In this document: piece by piece, positions 13,828-23,374 of the stretch
Position numbering within the stretch: the first letter of the stretch is position 1
Layout of the letters: every line of letters starts with the position of its first letter
NCBI GenBank assembly: GCA_026983775.1
Contig: JALSTK010000139.1
Coordinates: 1 to 40,616, forward strand
Direction: 5' to 3'
Source of the DNA: Calditrichia bacterium
GTDB lineage: Bacteria; Calditrichota; Calditrichia; Calditrichales; Calditrichaceae
Length of the DNA stretch: 40,616 nucleotides
Made by a program: the position numbers and the translations under genes
The notes under the pieces: model-generated
What the model was told of the DNA's origin: nothing
Database searches by the model: none
The model's input: only the letters and a program-made list of their open reading frames with translations

Positions 13828-16137
13828 TTAATTTTCGTTCTTCTTCTGCCGCTTAAAATAAATGTTTGAACCGTACAAAATGACGAACATAATGGTGACC
13901 GTTCCTAAAAAGCTTGTGAACATATTCAGCGAAACCAAAGCTCCGAGCACCCGGTTGGGCGGGAACACGGAAAAGAGCAGCACTAAAAAGCCGGCAATCA
14001 CCACTATGGCGTTAAAAATAATAGCCCGCCCGGAATGATGCATGGTTAAATGTACGGTTTTTAATTTGTCAGCGGTCTGTTTGGCGTATATTTTATAGCG
14101 TTCGATAAAGTGCACGGCATAGTCGATACCGATACCGATGGCAATACTGGAAATCAACGCCGTGGTTGTACTCAGAGGGATGTTCAGTAATCCCATTACG
14201 CCAAAGCCGATTAAGGCGGTGATAATAATCGGCACCGACCCGATCAGACCCACTTTAAAATTCTTAAACATCAGGGCCAGCAATATGAGAATAACAAACA
14301 AGGACATGATCAAACTGGTAATTTGTCCTTCCAATATTAAGTCCGTAAATACCAGCGCCTTGTAGCCGGAACCGGCGTAATGCACCTGAACGCCCATCTT
14401 TTCAAACTGCGCTTTGTACTTTTCGATGATAGCAATGGCGCTCTTAAGCGCCTTGGAATTATCGCTTTTTAATTGAAACGTAACATTTGCTTTTTTATAG
14501 TTCTCCGTTACCACCTGCCAGAGATTTTCCGGATCGCCGGACATTTCGTAGAGCAACAGGTACTGCGCGATCAGCTGCTGATTATCGGGAATGACTTCGT
14601 ATCGGGCGCTGTCGGCATGCATCACCTTATTCATACGCTTCAGATAATCGCCTAACGAAAAGGAATTGCCCACAACCGGCAAGGTGCTGACAACCTCATC
14701 CTGCATCTTAACGATTTCCTTAAGCGTTTGCGGTTGTTTAAAGGTATCGTTTTTATTGCCTTCCAGAATGACATTTAAGGTGCTGGTGCCGCCGAAGTGT
14801 TGATTGATGAATCGATCCGTCTTAACGATGTCGCTATTCCGTTCAAATTTTTCCAAAAAACTGGAGTTGATCCAGACCTTAGTCATTCCCCAGACGGAAA
14901 TACCCACAATAAGTATGGTAAGCGCGTAAACAATATTTTTATGCTTTAATACGCTTTCGGCAAAACGGTGGGCCAGATGTCCTCTGCCGTCATCGGCTCC
15001 TTCCTCGGCGATTTTCTTTTTGGCATGGGGCAAACCAAAAACCAAAATTGCGGCCGGCAAAAGCAATAGAGAAAAAGTCATGGCTACCATCACGCCGAAA
15101 GCCGTAAAAATGCCGAAATATTTAATGGGATACACCTGTGATGTGAGCAAAGAAATAAATCCAACCGCTGTGGTAACGGAGGTCATCATAACCGGTTTCC
15201 ACATGCCTTGCAGCATATCTTTAACCGCCTGCTGACGCGTGGCCGTCGGATGCTCCTGCAAAAACAGATATAAATGGCTGTAAAGATGAATACCGTCCGC
15301 CACGCCAATGGCGATGAGCATCACCGGAATCATGGTGGATACGGCATAAATAGGAATGTTGACGGCAGCCATCAGACCGAAAGCCCAGAGGGTACTAAAC
15401 AAAACCACCAGAAGGGTAAAGAAAGTACTCTTTACGTTGCGCAGCACCAGATACAAAACCAGCATGATGACTAAAATTACAATCGGCACCATGCGCTTCA
15501 TATCCCGCGGTCCTAAATATGCCATCGTTCCTTCTACGATTGGGCGTCCGGCTACAAACACTTTCTCCGGACCTTCGTACTCTTTGGCTAAATTCAAAAT
15601 ACGATGATAAAAATCCTGTGAAAACACATTATCGCCAATGCGGGCAATAATGACCGTGACGGTTTCGTCCTGGGATACGGTGCGTCCGAACACCATTTCG
15701 TTGCTGCGCACTTTACTTCGCAATTCCGCCAACTTAGCCGAATCTTTGGGAACGCTTTTATAAAAGGCCCGCACGTCCATGCCTCCCTCGGAGCCGATGA
15801 TATTATCCACGGTATACAAAGAGGTTACATCGCTCTTTTCAATCTCCTTCATTTTCTGCAATTTTTTCGTCAGGTCTTTGACCTTTTTTAACGTTCCGTA
15901 ATGGAATATGCCGTTTTTGTTTTCCAGCGCAATGATAATACCGTCCTTAATATCAAACCATTTCTCGGCCTGATTGCTATAGATAAAGGCCGGATGTTGT
16001 TCGGGCATATATTTATTCAGATCCGTTTCCATGCGCGAATTTTTTTTCATGATAACGGTAAAGATGATAGAAATAAGCAAAATGCTCATTAAAATCGTCT
16101 TGGGATACTTAAGCAGCCGTTCTAAAAAATGTTCCAT
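13828..16137 (-). CDS. RND-superfamily MMPL transporter
   Basis: A 769-residue inner-membrane protein of the MMPL/COG1033 type made of two similar halves. Each half has one helix, a periplasmic loop (about residues 35-205 and 420-605), then a block of five helices. Sterol-sensing-like segments are present (PVMLIAIGVADGIHLYSHL and SSIAIGIGIDYAVHFIERY), with the acidic residues used for proton coupling. Relatives move lipids, hopanoids or other hydrophobic molecules using the proton gradient. A longer frame reaches a GTG at 16170, but that codon is part of the operator palindrome. ATG 16137, with TTGGAG ten bases upstream, gives the normal N terminus. It is the first gene of the three-gene export operon under TetR-type control. 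Confidence 0.9.
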   Translation of the reverse strand: MEHFLERLLKYPKTILMSILLISIIFTVIMKKNSRMETDLNKYMPEQHPAFIYSNQAEKWFDIKDGIIIALENKNGIFHYGTLKKVKDLTKKLQKMKEIEKSDVTSLYTVDNIIGSEGGMDVRAFYKSVPKDSAKLAELRSKVRSNEMVFGRTVSQDETVTVIIARIGDNVFSQDFYHRILNLAKEYEGPEKVFVAGRPIVEGTMAYLGPRDMKRMVPIVILVIMLVLYLVLRNVKSTFFTLLVVLFSTLWAFGLMAAVNIPIYAVSTMIPVMLIAIGVADGIHLYSHLYLFLQEHPTATRQQAVKDMLQGMWKPVMMTSVTTAVGFISLLTSQVYPIKYFGIFTAFGVMVAMTFSLLLLPAAILVFGLPHAKKKIAEEGADDGRGHLAHRFAESVLKHKNIVYALTILIVGISVWGMTKVWINSSFLEKFERNSDIVKTDRFINQHFGGTSTLNVILEGNKNDTFKQPQTLKEIVKMQDEVVSTLPVVGNSFSLGDYLKRMNKVMHADSARYEVIPDNQQLIAQYLLLYEMSGDPENLWQVVTENYKKANVTFQLKSDNSKALKSAIAIIEKYKAQFEKMGVQVHYAGSGYKALVFTDLILEGQITSLIMSLFVILILLALMFKNFKVGLIGSVPIIITALIGFGVMGLLNIPLSTTTALISSIAIGIGIDYAVHFIERYKIYAKQTADKLKTVHLTMHHSGRAIIFNAIVVIAGFLVLLFSVFPPNRVLGALVSLNMFTSFLGTVTIMFVILYGSNIYFKRQKKNEN

Positions 16138-16158
16138 TAATAATCTCCAATGATGTTG

Positions 16159-16170
16159 GTGAATATTCAC
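16159..16170. promoter_or_regulatory. TetR-type operator in front of the transporter gene
   Basis: GTGAATATTCAC is a perfect 12-base palindrome, 21 bases upstream of the transporter ATG. Its half-site GTGAA is identical to that of the palindrome before tetR, and both are followed by TC on the plus strand. It overlaps a possible -10 (TATTCA) for minus-strand transcription, so binding would block initiation. Confidence 0.65.
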
Positions 16171-16279
16171 TCTAATTTAAGTCCCAAAAAAACGGGTAAC
16201 GCGAATCTACACAGCTATCCATAAATTTTTTAAAAGGGAAGTGTTCGCTTCCGGTCTGTAAGTTCGTGTTAACCGTATG

Positions 16280-16861
16280 TTATTTTTTTACCAGCGTCTC
16301 GATGGTCGCCCACAAACGCTTTCCCTCCTGTTCCAAATCGAACGTATATTCGGCGATTCGCCACTGAGTAACAATTAAGCGCAGAGCGCCGGTGATCATA
16401 AAGGACATCTCTTTGGCCGATACATCATCACGAAATTCGTCGGCTTGCTGACCGGCCGTAATGATACCGATAATAACCTGTTGATTGTCCTGCATAATTT
16501 GATAAACCTGTTCCGATAGCCGGTGATCGTTGCGGAATAATTCTTCGGAAAAAATAACGGCGGCAACGGCCCGGTTTGCGGCAAAATAGGCAAAACGTTT
16601 CAGCAGCATATGCCGTAATTTATCGGTAGCCGTGGCCTCCATTTCAGTCAATTGACGGTTCATGTGTTCTTTGTTTTCCCTAAACAGGGATAAAATTCCC
16701 AGCAAAATATCCAGCTTGCTTTTGAAATGACGGTAAATGGCCGATTCGGCAATGCCGATTTTTTGCGACAGGTTTTTTATAGTCAATTCCTGAATACCCT
16801 TATCGGCGATCAGTTCGATGGCCGTATTAATAATCTCCTGTTGTCTTTTTGTAAATTCCAT
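16280..16861 (-). CDS. TetR/AcrR-family transcriptional regulator
   Basis: 193 residues. The N-terminal helix-turn-helix is canonical: RQQEIINTAIELIADKGIQELTIKNLSQKIGIAESAIYRHFKSK (residues 6-49), with the recognition helix near 34-44. The rest is an all-helical ligand-binding and dimer domain with no recognisable ligand signature. It lies directly upstream of the transporter operon in the same direction. Matching palindromes stand before both units, so it is probably an autorepressor that also represses the export operon until a ligand, perhaps the exported compound, releases it. ATG 16861 follows AGGTAAGAG. Downstream, 109 bases to the next operator contain no clear terminator. Confidence 0.9.
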   Translation of the reverse strand: MEFTKRQQEIINTAIELIADKGIQELTIKNLSQKIGIAESAIYRHFKSKLDILLGILSLFRENKEHMNRQLTEMEATATDKLRHMLLKRFAYFAANRAVAAVIFSEELFRNDHRLSEQVYQIMQDNQQVIIGIITAGQQADEFRDDVSAKEMSFMITGALRLIVTQWRIAEYTFDLEQEGKRLWATIETLVKK

Positions 16862-16884
16862 CTCTTACCTGTATTCTATTGTTT

Positions 16885-16896
16885 GTGAACGTTCAC
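16885..16896. promoter_or_regulatory. TetR-type operator in front of tetR
   Basis: GTGAACGTTCAC is a perfect palindrome 24 bases upstream of the tetR start, sharing half-sites GTGAA/TTCAC with 16159-16170. It indicates autoregulation. The divergent LRR gene starts 176 bases further right and is probably not controlled from here. Confidence 0.7.
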
Positions 16897-17071
16897 TCAC
16901 AATATAACGCATATAATTTTAATTGTCAATTTTTTTGGGCAATTGCCGGGGTCCTGGCAGCGGTTTTTTCCATTCATGCCCTTAGCAATGAACAAAGATT
17001 CGGTTCTAAAGTAACGGTATATCCTTCCGATTACAGAACTAATCTGTATAAAATAGTAGGAGGGGCTCCTC

Positions 17072-20000
17072 ATGAAATCCGGTTCTCGATTATTTGCTTT
17101 GCTTTTATTGTCGGTTTCGCTTTGTTCTTCAATTGATAATATTTTCGCCCAGGTTGCCATCGATGATTCGCTGGCTCTGGTAAGCTTGTACAACAACACG
17201 GAGGGGCCTAGCTGGGGACACACCTGGCAATTAGATCAGCCGATAAAAACCTGGTACGGCGTACATGTTGCCGGAAACAGGGTGGATAGTCTTAATTTGC
17301 AGAATAACAGACTATCCGGAACCATCCCTTCCTCTCTAGGTAATCTGGATCAGTTAAAATATCTTAATCTTTCAGCCAATTATCTCGAGGGGAATATCCC
17401 CATAACTATTTGGAAGCTGACTAAATTGATTCATTTGAGTCTCTTCCAGAATCATCTTACCGGAACACTACCATCGGATATCGGCAATCTAAGCCGACTG
17501 GAATATTTAAACTTATCCGGTAACGAACTGAGCGGACAACTTCCATCGGAATTATGGACCTTAACTCAGCTGACCTATCTGAGTTTTAATGGAAATAAGT
17601 TTAAAGGAAGTATCTCATCCGAAATTGGGAATCTAAGCGCCCTACAGTATTTGGACTTAAGTGGTTTCTACTTAGCTGAATTTGGATTTTCAGGGGAAAT
17701 TCCTGCTTCCATCGGGCAGCTTGTTCATTTAAAAAAATTGTATTTAAAGGACAATAAACTGACCGGCGCCATTCCCTCCGAAATCGGGCAATTAATAAAT
17801 CTGGAAGGTCTATATCTCTCTGGTAATCATCTGACGGATTCCATTCCATCCGGTTTAGGTAATTTACACCACCTGAAGGTCTTATCTTTAGCGAGTAACA
17901 ATTTAAGTGGCTCTATTCCGGCAGCAATGGGGGAAATGGACAGTTTACTATCTGTCTACTTAAACAATAATGATCTCGAAGGCGCGGTTCCTCAGACGAT
18001 CTCTGCCTTGAAACACCTGGAAATTCTCTGGTTATTTAAGAATCACCTTACCGATCTGCCGGATTTATCAGCTTTTACCAATCTCAAAAAATTATATGTT
18101 GATAACAACCAATTGACCTTTGAAGATATCCTTCCCAATCTTTCGGTAGCCAGCCAAACTTTCCGATATGCCCCCCAGGACAGCGTGGGGAGTACGCAGT
18201 ATGTTTTTAAAAAGACCGGGGAAAGATTCGATTTATCCGTCTCTGTTGCCGGAGAGGGGAACCAATACCAATGGTTCAAAGACAGCGTGGAAATCGACGG
18301 ACAGGATTCGCAAACGCTGACTATCCTTCATAGTAATATAGATGATACGGGTGACTATGTATGTCGGATTACCAACTACCTGGCTACCGATTTGACTCTC
18401 TGGAGTTATCCTTTTCACGTAACGATAGCCGAACCTTCACTGAAATTGGATTCTCTGGCGCTTGCTGCTTTTTATAAAAAAACAGGTGGCGACAGCACCT
18501 GGGAAAATACGAACAACTGGTTAAAGACTCCTCTTACTGCCGGTTGGTATGGCGTTACAATCGAAGGTAATCGTGTAACCCGATTGAATCTGTCTAACAA
18601 TGGTCTTTCAGGCCGACTGCCGGAAGAAATAGGGTATCTGGATAGTTTAAAATATCTTAACTTATGCTTTAATGCTTTACTTGACACGTTGCCTGAGGAA
18701 CTATGGAATTTGAAGGCGCTTGAGGATATTAGATTATATTACAATAAATTTAGCGGTACTATTTCTGAGAATATCGGAAATCTGAGTCGTTTAAAAATGC
18801 TTAAGCTAAATGATAATCAGTTAACCGGTCCAATCCCTGAGACGATCGGGAATTTGCAAAATCTCAATGCCCTGGATTTGAATTCCAACCAACTGAGTGG
18901 AAGCATTCCCGCCAGTATTGGCAATTTGATTCATCTCGGTAACCTGTATTTACAACAAAACAAATTAGAGGGACACATCCCGCCGGAACTTGGTAATTGC
19001 CATGAATTACATGAAATAAATTTTTATAAGAATACATTAAGCGGCACGATTCCCGAAACTATTTTTGGACTGACTCATTTAACACATTTAAATTTAAGCT
19101 GGAATCCTGGTCTCGGAGGCTCTCTGTCCGAGCAGTTAGGTTCTCTTACAAGTTTAACCCATCTATATTTGAGTTCTTGTAATTTTAGCGGTTCGCTTCC
19201 CAACCGGATAGGAAGTTTCGAAACTTTAACGAATATTAATCTGTCATATAATGATATTTCCGGATCGATTCCTGCTTCTTATGGAAACTACACAAAGCTT
19301 TCCCAGCTTTCTATGGATAATAATCATCTTAGTGGAGCGCTTCCTCTATCGTTGGGTAATCTTTCTACCTTACAAATATTATCTTTATCCGGAAATGATT
19401 TCGCCGGCGCAATTCCCGATACCATTTGGCGGCTGACAAACTTAATCCAGCTTTCATTGGCTAACGATAACTGGACGCAGGAATTTCCGGAGGATATATC
19501 ACGGTTAATCCAACTCACCAATCTGTATTTAGATGGAAACAACCTCTATGGTGCTGTCCCTGAATCCATAAACAAACTGGTGAATCTGAAATATCTATTT
19601 GTCGATCACAATCAGCTGTCTGCTTTACCGCATTTGGATTCACTAATCGATTTGCGTATGCTTAAAATTCAAAACAATCATTTTACTTTTGAAGATATCG
19701 AGCCCAATGTTACTATTCCTTCGAATAGTTTTTATTATGCTCCACAGGATAGCGTGGGCAATGCCTTAGATACACTCTTGCAGCCGGGAGAAAACCTGGA
19801 TTTATCCGTGAGTGTCGGTGGAACGCATAATCAATATCAATGGTATTTGAATGGCCATGTGGTCGATGGGGCCACGGATAGTACTTACCACATCAGCTCG
19901 GCATCGGTTGCAGACAGCGGCTCTTATTATTGTGAAATTACCAATACACTTGCTACGGATCTTACCCTATACAGCAGAAAGCAAACCGTCCATGTAAAAA

Positions 20001-20326
20001 CGGGTGTGGGCATCAATCCGGCTACTTCGGCCGTACCCAGGGTGTATGCTTTGGCTCAGAATTATCCGAATCCTTTCGGTAGAAGCCCTTCCGTCCGGAG
20101 CCATTCGAGTACGGTTATCCGATATCAATTGCCTGTTCATGCTCATGTCCAATTAGCGGTCTATGATGCGCTTGGGAAACAGATTGCGGTTCTGATAAAC
20201 AAGACGCAGATGCCGGGACACTATCAGGCAACCTTCGAGTCCGGGAGCTTATCCAGCGGTGTATATTTTTATACCCTGAGAGCCGGTACATTTATCCGAA
20301 CGAAAAAAATGCTTATCTTAAGATAG
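17072..20326 (+). CDS. Surface LRR-Ig-LRR-Ig protein with T9SS sorting domain
   Basis: 1084 residues. Signal peptide 1-26 (ending NIFAQ). Unit 1: an N-cap of plant type (DDSLALVSLYNNTEGPSW...WYGV, about 30-66), about 12 leucine-rich repeats of the form LxxLxLxxNxLxGxIPxxLGN (to about 365) and an Ig-like domain (365-453, YQWFKDS ... GDYVCRIT). Unit 2 repeats the plan: N-cap (LDSLALAAFYKKTGGDSTW), about 16 repeats (to about 886) and a second Ig-like domain (888-980, YQWYLNG ... GSYYCEIT). The tail (990-1084) begins LAQNYPNPFG and ends SGVYFYTLRAG...KMLILR, a type IX sorting domain. Probably a cell-surface adhesin or glycan/protein binder; no enzyme motif is visible. RBS GGAGG before ATG 17072. 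The gene stands alone, closed by a terminator. Confidence 0.9.
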   Translation: MKSGSRLFALLLLSVSLCSSIDNIFAQVAIDDSLALVSLYNNTEGPSWGHTWQLDQPIKTWYGVHVAGNRVDSLNLQNNRLSGTIPSSLGNLDQLKYLNLSANYLEGNIPITIWKLTKLIHLSLFQNHLTGTLPSDIGNLSRLEYLNLSGNELSGQLPSELWTLTQLTYLSFNGNKFKGSISSEIGNLSALQYLDLSGFYLAEFGFSGEIPASIGQLVHLKKLYLKDNKLTGAIPSEIGQLINLEGLYLSGNHLTDSIPSGLGNLHHLKVLSLASNNLSGSIPAAMGEMDSLLSVYLNNNDLEGAVPQTISALKHLEILWLFKNHLTDLPDLSAFTNLKKLYVDNNQLTFEDILPNLSVASQTFRYAPQDSVGSTQYVFKKTGERFDLSVSVAGEGNQYQWFKDSVEIDGQDSQTLTILHSNIDDTGDYVCRITNYLATDLTLWSYPFHVTIAEPSLKLDSLALAAFYKKTGGDSTWENTNNWLKTPLTAGWYGVTIEGNRVTRLNLSNNGLSGRLPEEIGYLDSLKYLNLCFNALLDTLPEELWNLKALEDIRLYYNKFSGTISENIGNLSRLKMLKLNDNQLTGPIPETIGNLQNLNALDLNSNQLSGSIPASIGNLIHLGNLYLQQNKLEGHIPPELGNCHELHEINFYKNTLSGTIPETIFGLTHLTHLNLSWNPGLGGSLSEQLGSLTSLTHLYLSSCNFSGSLPNRIGSFETLTNINLSYNDISGSIPASYGNYTKLSQLSMDNNHLSGALPLSLGNLSTLQILSLSGNDFAGAIPDTIWRLTNLIQLSLANDNWTQEFPEDISRLIQLTNLYLDGNNLYGAVPESINKLVNLKYLFVDHNQLSALPHLDSLIDLRMLKIQNNHFTFEDIEPNVTIPSNSFYYAPQDSVGNALDTLLQPGENLDLSVSVGGTHNQYQWYLNGHVVDGATDSTYHISSASVADSGSYYCEITNTLATDLTLYSRKQTVHVKTGVGINPATSAVPRVYALAQNYPNPFGRSPSVRSHSSTVIRYQLPVHAHVQLAVYDALGKQIAVLINKTQMPGHYQATFESGSLSSGVYFYTLRAGTFIRTKKMLILR

Positions 20327-20356
20327 GATAGTCTACTTTTTTTTTGCATGAACGAG

Positions 20357-20387
20357 CCGTCCCGATTTTCGGGGCGGTGTTTTTTTT
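20357..20387 (+). terminator. Terminator of the LRR gene
   Basis: CCGTCCCGA (20357-20365) and TCGGGGCGG (20369-20377) pair around TTT with one G-T pair, followed by TG and seven T's. Confidence 0.8.
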
Positions 20388-20757
20388 GGGGTTTGGGTCG
20401 AATACAAAAAAGGGGTAGCGTCCGGCCGAAAAAAATATTCTCCAAAACGAAAATTTATATCGTTGCCGGTTCAACTATTCACAACAAGATTTACAAAGTT
20501 TCTGAGTATGCACATACGATTTTCGATATCGAAACGTTTTTATATAAGGATGTAATCACAAACGCCCTATGCTGTTTATACACCGAGGAAATAGGTTTTT
20601 ATAGACATGATTCAATAGTTCAATCCGATCTGCTCAATTTCTGAACTATTTACAGCTTTTGGACGTTCATTTAACAGAATTCTATAAAATTAACCAAATA
20701 TGGAAAGAAAAATAGATTCATATAAATGTCAACGAATAAAAAAACGGAGGAAACGCC
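20388..20757. other. Intergenic region; promoter candidate for the phasin gene at its right end
   Basis: A 98-codon frame (20348-20644) crosses the preceding terminator and has no recognisable domain, so I do not call it a gene. TTGGAC (20659-20664) and TATAAA (20683-20688), 18 bases apart, form a plausible promoter for the gene starting at 20758, leaving a leader of about 65 bases. Nothing else is recognised. Confidence 0.4.
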
Positions 20758-21057
20758 ATGTTGGATATCATCAAGAAAAGTATCTACCTCGGATTAGGAG
20801 TGGCCAGTATTACCAGGGAAAAAGTGAATAATCTGGTTGATGATTTGATTGAAAAAGGGCAGTTGAATAAAGAAGACCGACTCAAAGCCGTCCAGGAACT
20901 CATGGAAAAAGTGGAACAGCAGGAAAAAGAGTTGCAGAAAAAAGTCAAAAAGACAGTCGAAGACACGCTTAAGTCCACGGGTATGGTGACTACCAAGGAA
21001 TTTAAGAATCTGGAAAAAAGAGTTAAAAAATTGGAAAAGAAATTGGAAGCTAAATAA
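20758..21057 (+). CDS. Phasin-like coiled-coil protein
   Basis: A 99-residue protein: a short amphipathic/hydrophobic start (MLDIIKKSIYLGLGVASITREKV), then charged helices and a C-terminal coiled coil (FKNLEKRVKKLEKKLEAK). This is the layout of the phasin/PhaF-like superfamily (polyhydroxyalkanoate granule-associated or PHA-regulator-like). In many bacteria without PHA the same small protein sits beside an AarF/UbiB gene, as here (next gene 90 bases downstream). No PHA synthase is in this window, so granule binding is not shown; a membrane- or kinase-associated role is as likely. RBS GGAGG precedes ATG 20758. Confidence 0.7.
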   Translation: MLDIIKKSIYLGLGVASITREKVNNLVDDLIEKGQLNKEDRLKAVQELMEKVEQQEKELQKKVKKTVEDTLKSTGMVTTKEFKNLEKRVKKLEKKLEAK

Positions 21058-21146
21058 TCCCCGGACTCATTGTTTTTAATGCAGATACCGGGCCATGGCT
21101 AATATTTGCTATCGCATATAAAAGGTAGACAGGAAAAGATAATAAG

Positions 21147-22826
21147 ATGAGAGATATTCGCAAGTCGATCCGTCATTTGAACCGTTATCAGGAAATTTTA
21201 CGAATCTTTGTAAAATACGGGTTTTGGGATATTGTGGAGCGTATAAAAATTGGATTGATCCCTGACCTGGTAAAGAAAATTGTCCCTCAAACCGAAAAGA
21301 AAGGTATAAGTACTCTGAATACGGCCGAGCGACTACGCATGGCTTTCGAAGAATTAGGTGCTACCTTCATAAAACTGGGTCAGATGTTAAGCCTCAGACC
21401 CGATTTAATTCCTCCCGAGATTGCACAGGAATTTACCAAACTGCAGGATGAAGTAACGGCTCATCCCTTCGAAGATCTGGAAGTCGAGCTGAAGCATGCA
21501 TTAAAAATACCGATAAAAGAGATCTTTGCTGAATTCGAGATGGTTCCGGTGGCGGCTGCTTCCATGGCTCAGGTTCATAAGGCCCGTTTAAAAAGCGGCG
21601 AGCAGGTTGCTGTGAAAGTTCTGCGTCCTAAAATAGGAAAACAAATTGCAACCGATGTGGATATATTACTGAATCTGGCCCAATTGATTGAAAAACATAT
21701 CCCCGAAAGTAAATTGTATGATCCGATCGGTATTGTGAAAGAATTTGATAAAACGATTCAAAAGGAGTTGAATCTTACCCTTGAAGGCCGCAATATGGAT
21801 ATTTTCCGCAGATATACGGAAAAAGATACCACCATAAAAACGCCCCGGGTTTATTGGGAGTTTTCGACTAAAAATGTGTTGGTTATGGAATTCATCGATG
21901 GCGTTAAGATTTCGGAAGCCGATGCTTTTGATAAACCGGGAATCGATGGTAAACAGGTAGCGGAAAACGGGGCAAGGTCTCTCTTGAAACAGATATTCGA
22001 ATACGGATTTTTCCATGCGGACCCGCATCCCGGTAATTTCTTCGTACTGCCCGGAAATATCATAGTTCCTATCGATTTTGGTAATATGGGCCGTATTGAT
22101 GAGGAAATGAAAGACGATTTATTGGAAATCCTCAGAGGTATTATTGAAAAAGATGCCTACCGGATTACCCGCACTCTGATTAAAATCGGCTCTATCGAAG
22201 ACCAGATCAATTCCCGGGCCTTGCAGAGAGATATTCTGGAGCTAATAGACCGTTATTACGGCATACCTCTAAACCGGTTGGATGCAGCCGTGCCTCTGAA
22301 TGAATTTATGAAATTGATTCGGGAACACCATCTTAAGCTACCTATCGATTTGGTAATGATGGGTAGGGCTCTGGTTATCTCCGAAGCGGTAGGTATGCAA
22401 CTTTATCCTGAATTCAATCTGTTTGAGTTACTGATCCCTTATACAAAAGGAGTATTCATCAGCCGTTTGAACCCTTTTACTCAATCTAAATATGCTATGC
22501 GTCTTCTGGAAGAAAGTATGGATCTTATAAAGAATTTGCCGGAAGATATACAAAATATCCTGCTCAAGATCAGGAATGATCGTGTCGGAATAAATTTGCA
22601 TCATGTGGGACTGGAAGACTTTACTCGTGAAATGGAACGATCCAGCAATCGCATTGCCTTTGCATTGATTATAGCGGCCCTGATCGTCGGTTCTTCGTTG
22701 GTGATTCAGCTGAACAGCGGTCCGTTTCTCTGGGGATATCCGGCTCTTGGAATTATTGGCTATGTATTGGCTTCCGCATTGGGTATCTGGTTATTGATCT
22801 CGATCTTAAAATCCGGGAAGTTGTAA
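21147..22826 (+). CDS. AarF/UbiB (ABC1/ADCK) family atypical kinase
   Basis: 559 residues. The family's N-terminal KxGQ segment is present (FIKLGQMLSLRPDLIPPEIAQEFTKLQDEV, about 75-104), followed by the Ala-rich nucleotide loop (VAAASMAQVHKARL), the lysine of VAVKVLRP, FFHADPHPGNFF (catalytic loop) and PIDFGNMGRI (metal-binding DFG). Two C-terminal hydrophobic helices (about 497-553) anchor it in the membrane. Relatives support ubiquinone synthesis or lipid homeostasis and have ATPase/kinase-like activity. No quinone genes lie nearby, so the pathway is not fixed; I leave the symbol empty. Likely cotranscribed with the phasin-like gene. Confidence 0.9.
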   Translation: MRDIRKSIRHLNRYQEILRIFVKYGFWDIVERIKIGLIPDLVKKIVPQTEKKGISTLNTAERLRMAFEELGATFIKLGQMLSLRPDLIPPEIAQEFTKLQDEVTAHPFEDLEVELKHALKIPIKEIFAEFEMVPVAAASMAQVHKARLKSGEQVAVKVLRPKIGKQIATDVDILLNLAQLIEKHIPESKLYDPIGIVKEFDKTIQKELNLTLEGRNMDIFRRYTEKDTTIKTPRVYWEFSTKNVLVMEFIDGVKISEADAFDKPGIDGKQVAENGARSLLKQIFEYGFFHADPHPGNFFVLPGNIIVPIDFGNMGRIDEEMKDDLLEILRGIIEKDAYRITRTLIKIGSIEDQINSRALQRDILELIDRYYGIPLNRLDAAVPLNEFMKLIREHHLKLPIDLVMMGRALVISEAVGMQLYPEFNLFELLIPYTKGVFISRLNPFTQSKYAMRLLEESMDLIKNLPEDIQNILLKIRNDRVGINLHHVGLEDFTREMERSSNRIAFALIIAALIVGSSLVIQLNSGPFLWGYPALGIIGYVLASALGIWLLISILKSGKL

Positions 22827-22932
22827 AACGGAATATCCTATAGGATGTAGGTGGCATCGTTTTCATAAATATTTTATCTTAATAAAATGATTAAAAAATT
22901 TAACGGATGGAATGAGGGAAGGAATGCTTACT

Positions 22933-23199
22933 ATGGCTGAGAAAAGTTTACACGAATCGGTGCAGGGATTACGCTCCGAGATGAACCGGATCGGAGAAGG
23001 AAAGGATAAGAAGAAAGAGCAGATCCGGGAATTAATTACCGATTTGGAAAACCATATGCAAAATCCGCATGATCAACAGCATTCACAAAAAATCGTTGAT
23101 TCTCTGCCCGGCCTGATTTCGGAATTTGAAATGGAACATCCCCGTCTAACCACTATTCTTAATGATATTCTGGTGATTTTAAGTAACGCAGGGTTGTAA
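22933..23199 (+). CDS. DUF4404 family small protein
   Basis: An 88-residue helical protein: AEKSLHESVQGLRSEMNRI, a charged middle, then FEMEHPRLTTILNDILVILSNAGL at the end. The LHESVxxLRxE start and the HPxLTxxLxxIxxxLSNAGI end are the hallmarks of DUF4404, a family of unknown function. No signal peptide or membrane segment. The frame also has ATGs at 22912 and 22924; I prefer 22933 because GGAAGGA lies about ten bases before it and it gives the conserved N terminus. It stands alone between the kinase gene and the glycosyltransferase. Confidence 0.7.
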   Translation: MAEKSLHESVQGLRSEMNRIGEGKDKKKEQIRELITDLENHMQNPHDQQHSQKIVDSLPGLISEFEMEHPRLTTILNDILVILSNAGL

Positions 23200-23374
23200 G
23201 AAGTTAACGGCGGAGCAGGGTATGCGACAGGGGTCATCATTTTTAGAAATCAATCCTTACCTCTGGAGTCCAGGCCGTTTTTCAGGTACGTCATGTACAT
23301 TTTTTCCGGACTTCAAAGGGGTCTAAATCTTTCAATTTGCTTATGTCCATTCCATATAAAATATTCGAAAAGAG

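Noticed and set aside
20348-20644. 98-codon open frame after the LRR gene
   Set aside because: It runs through the LRR gene's terminator, has no good ribosome-binding site or recognisable domain, and its composition resembles non-coding sequence.
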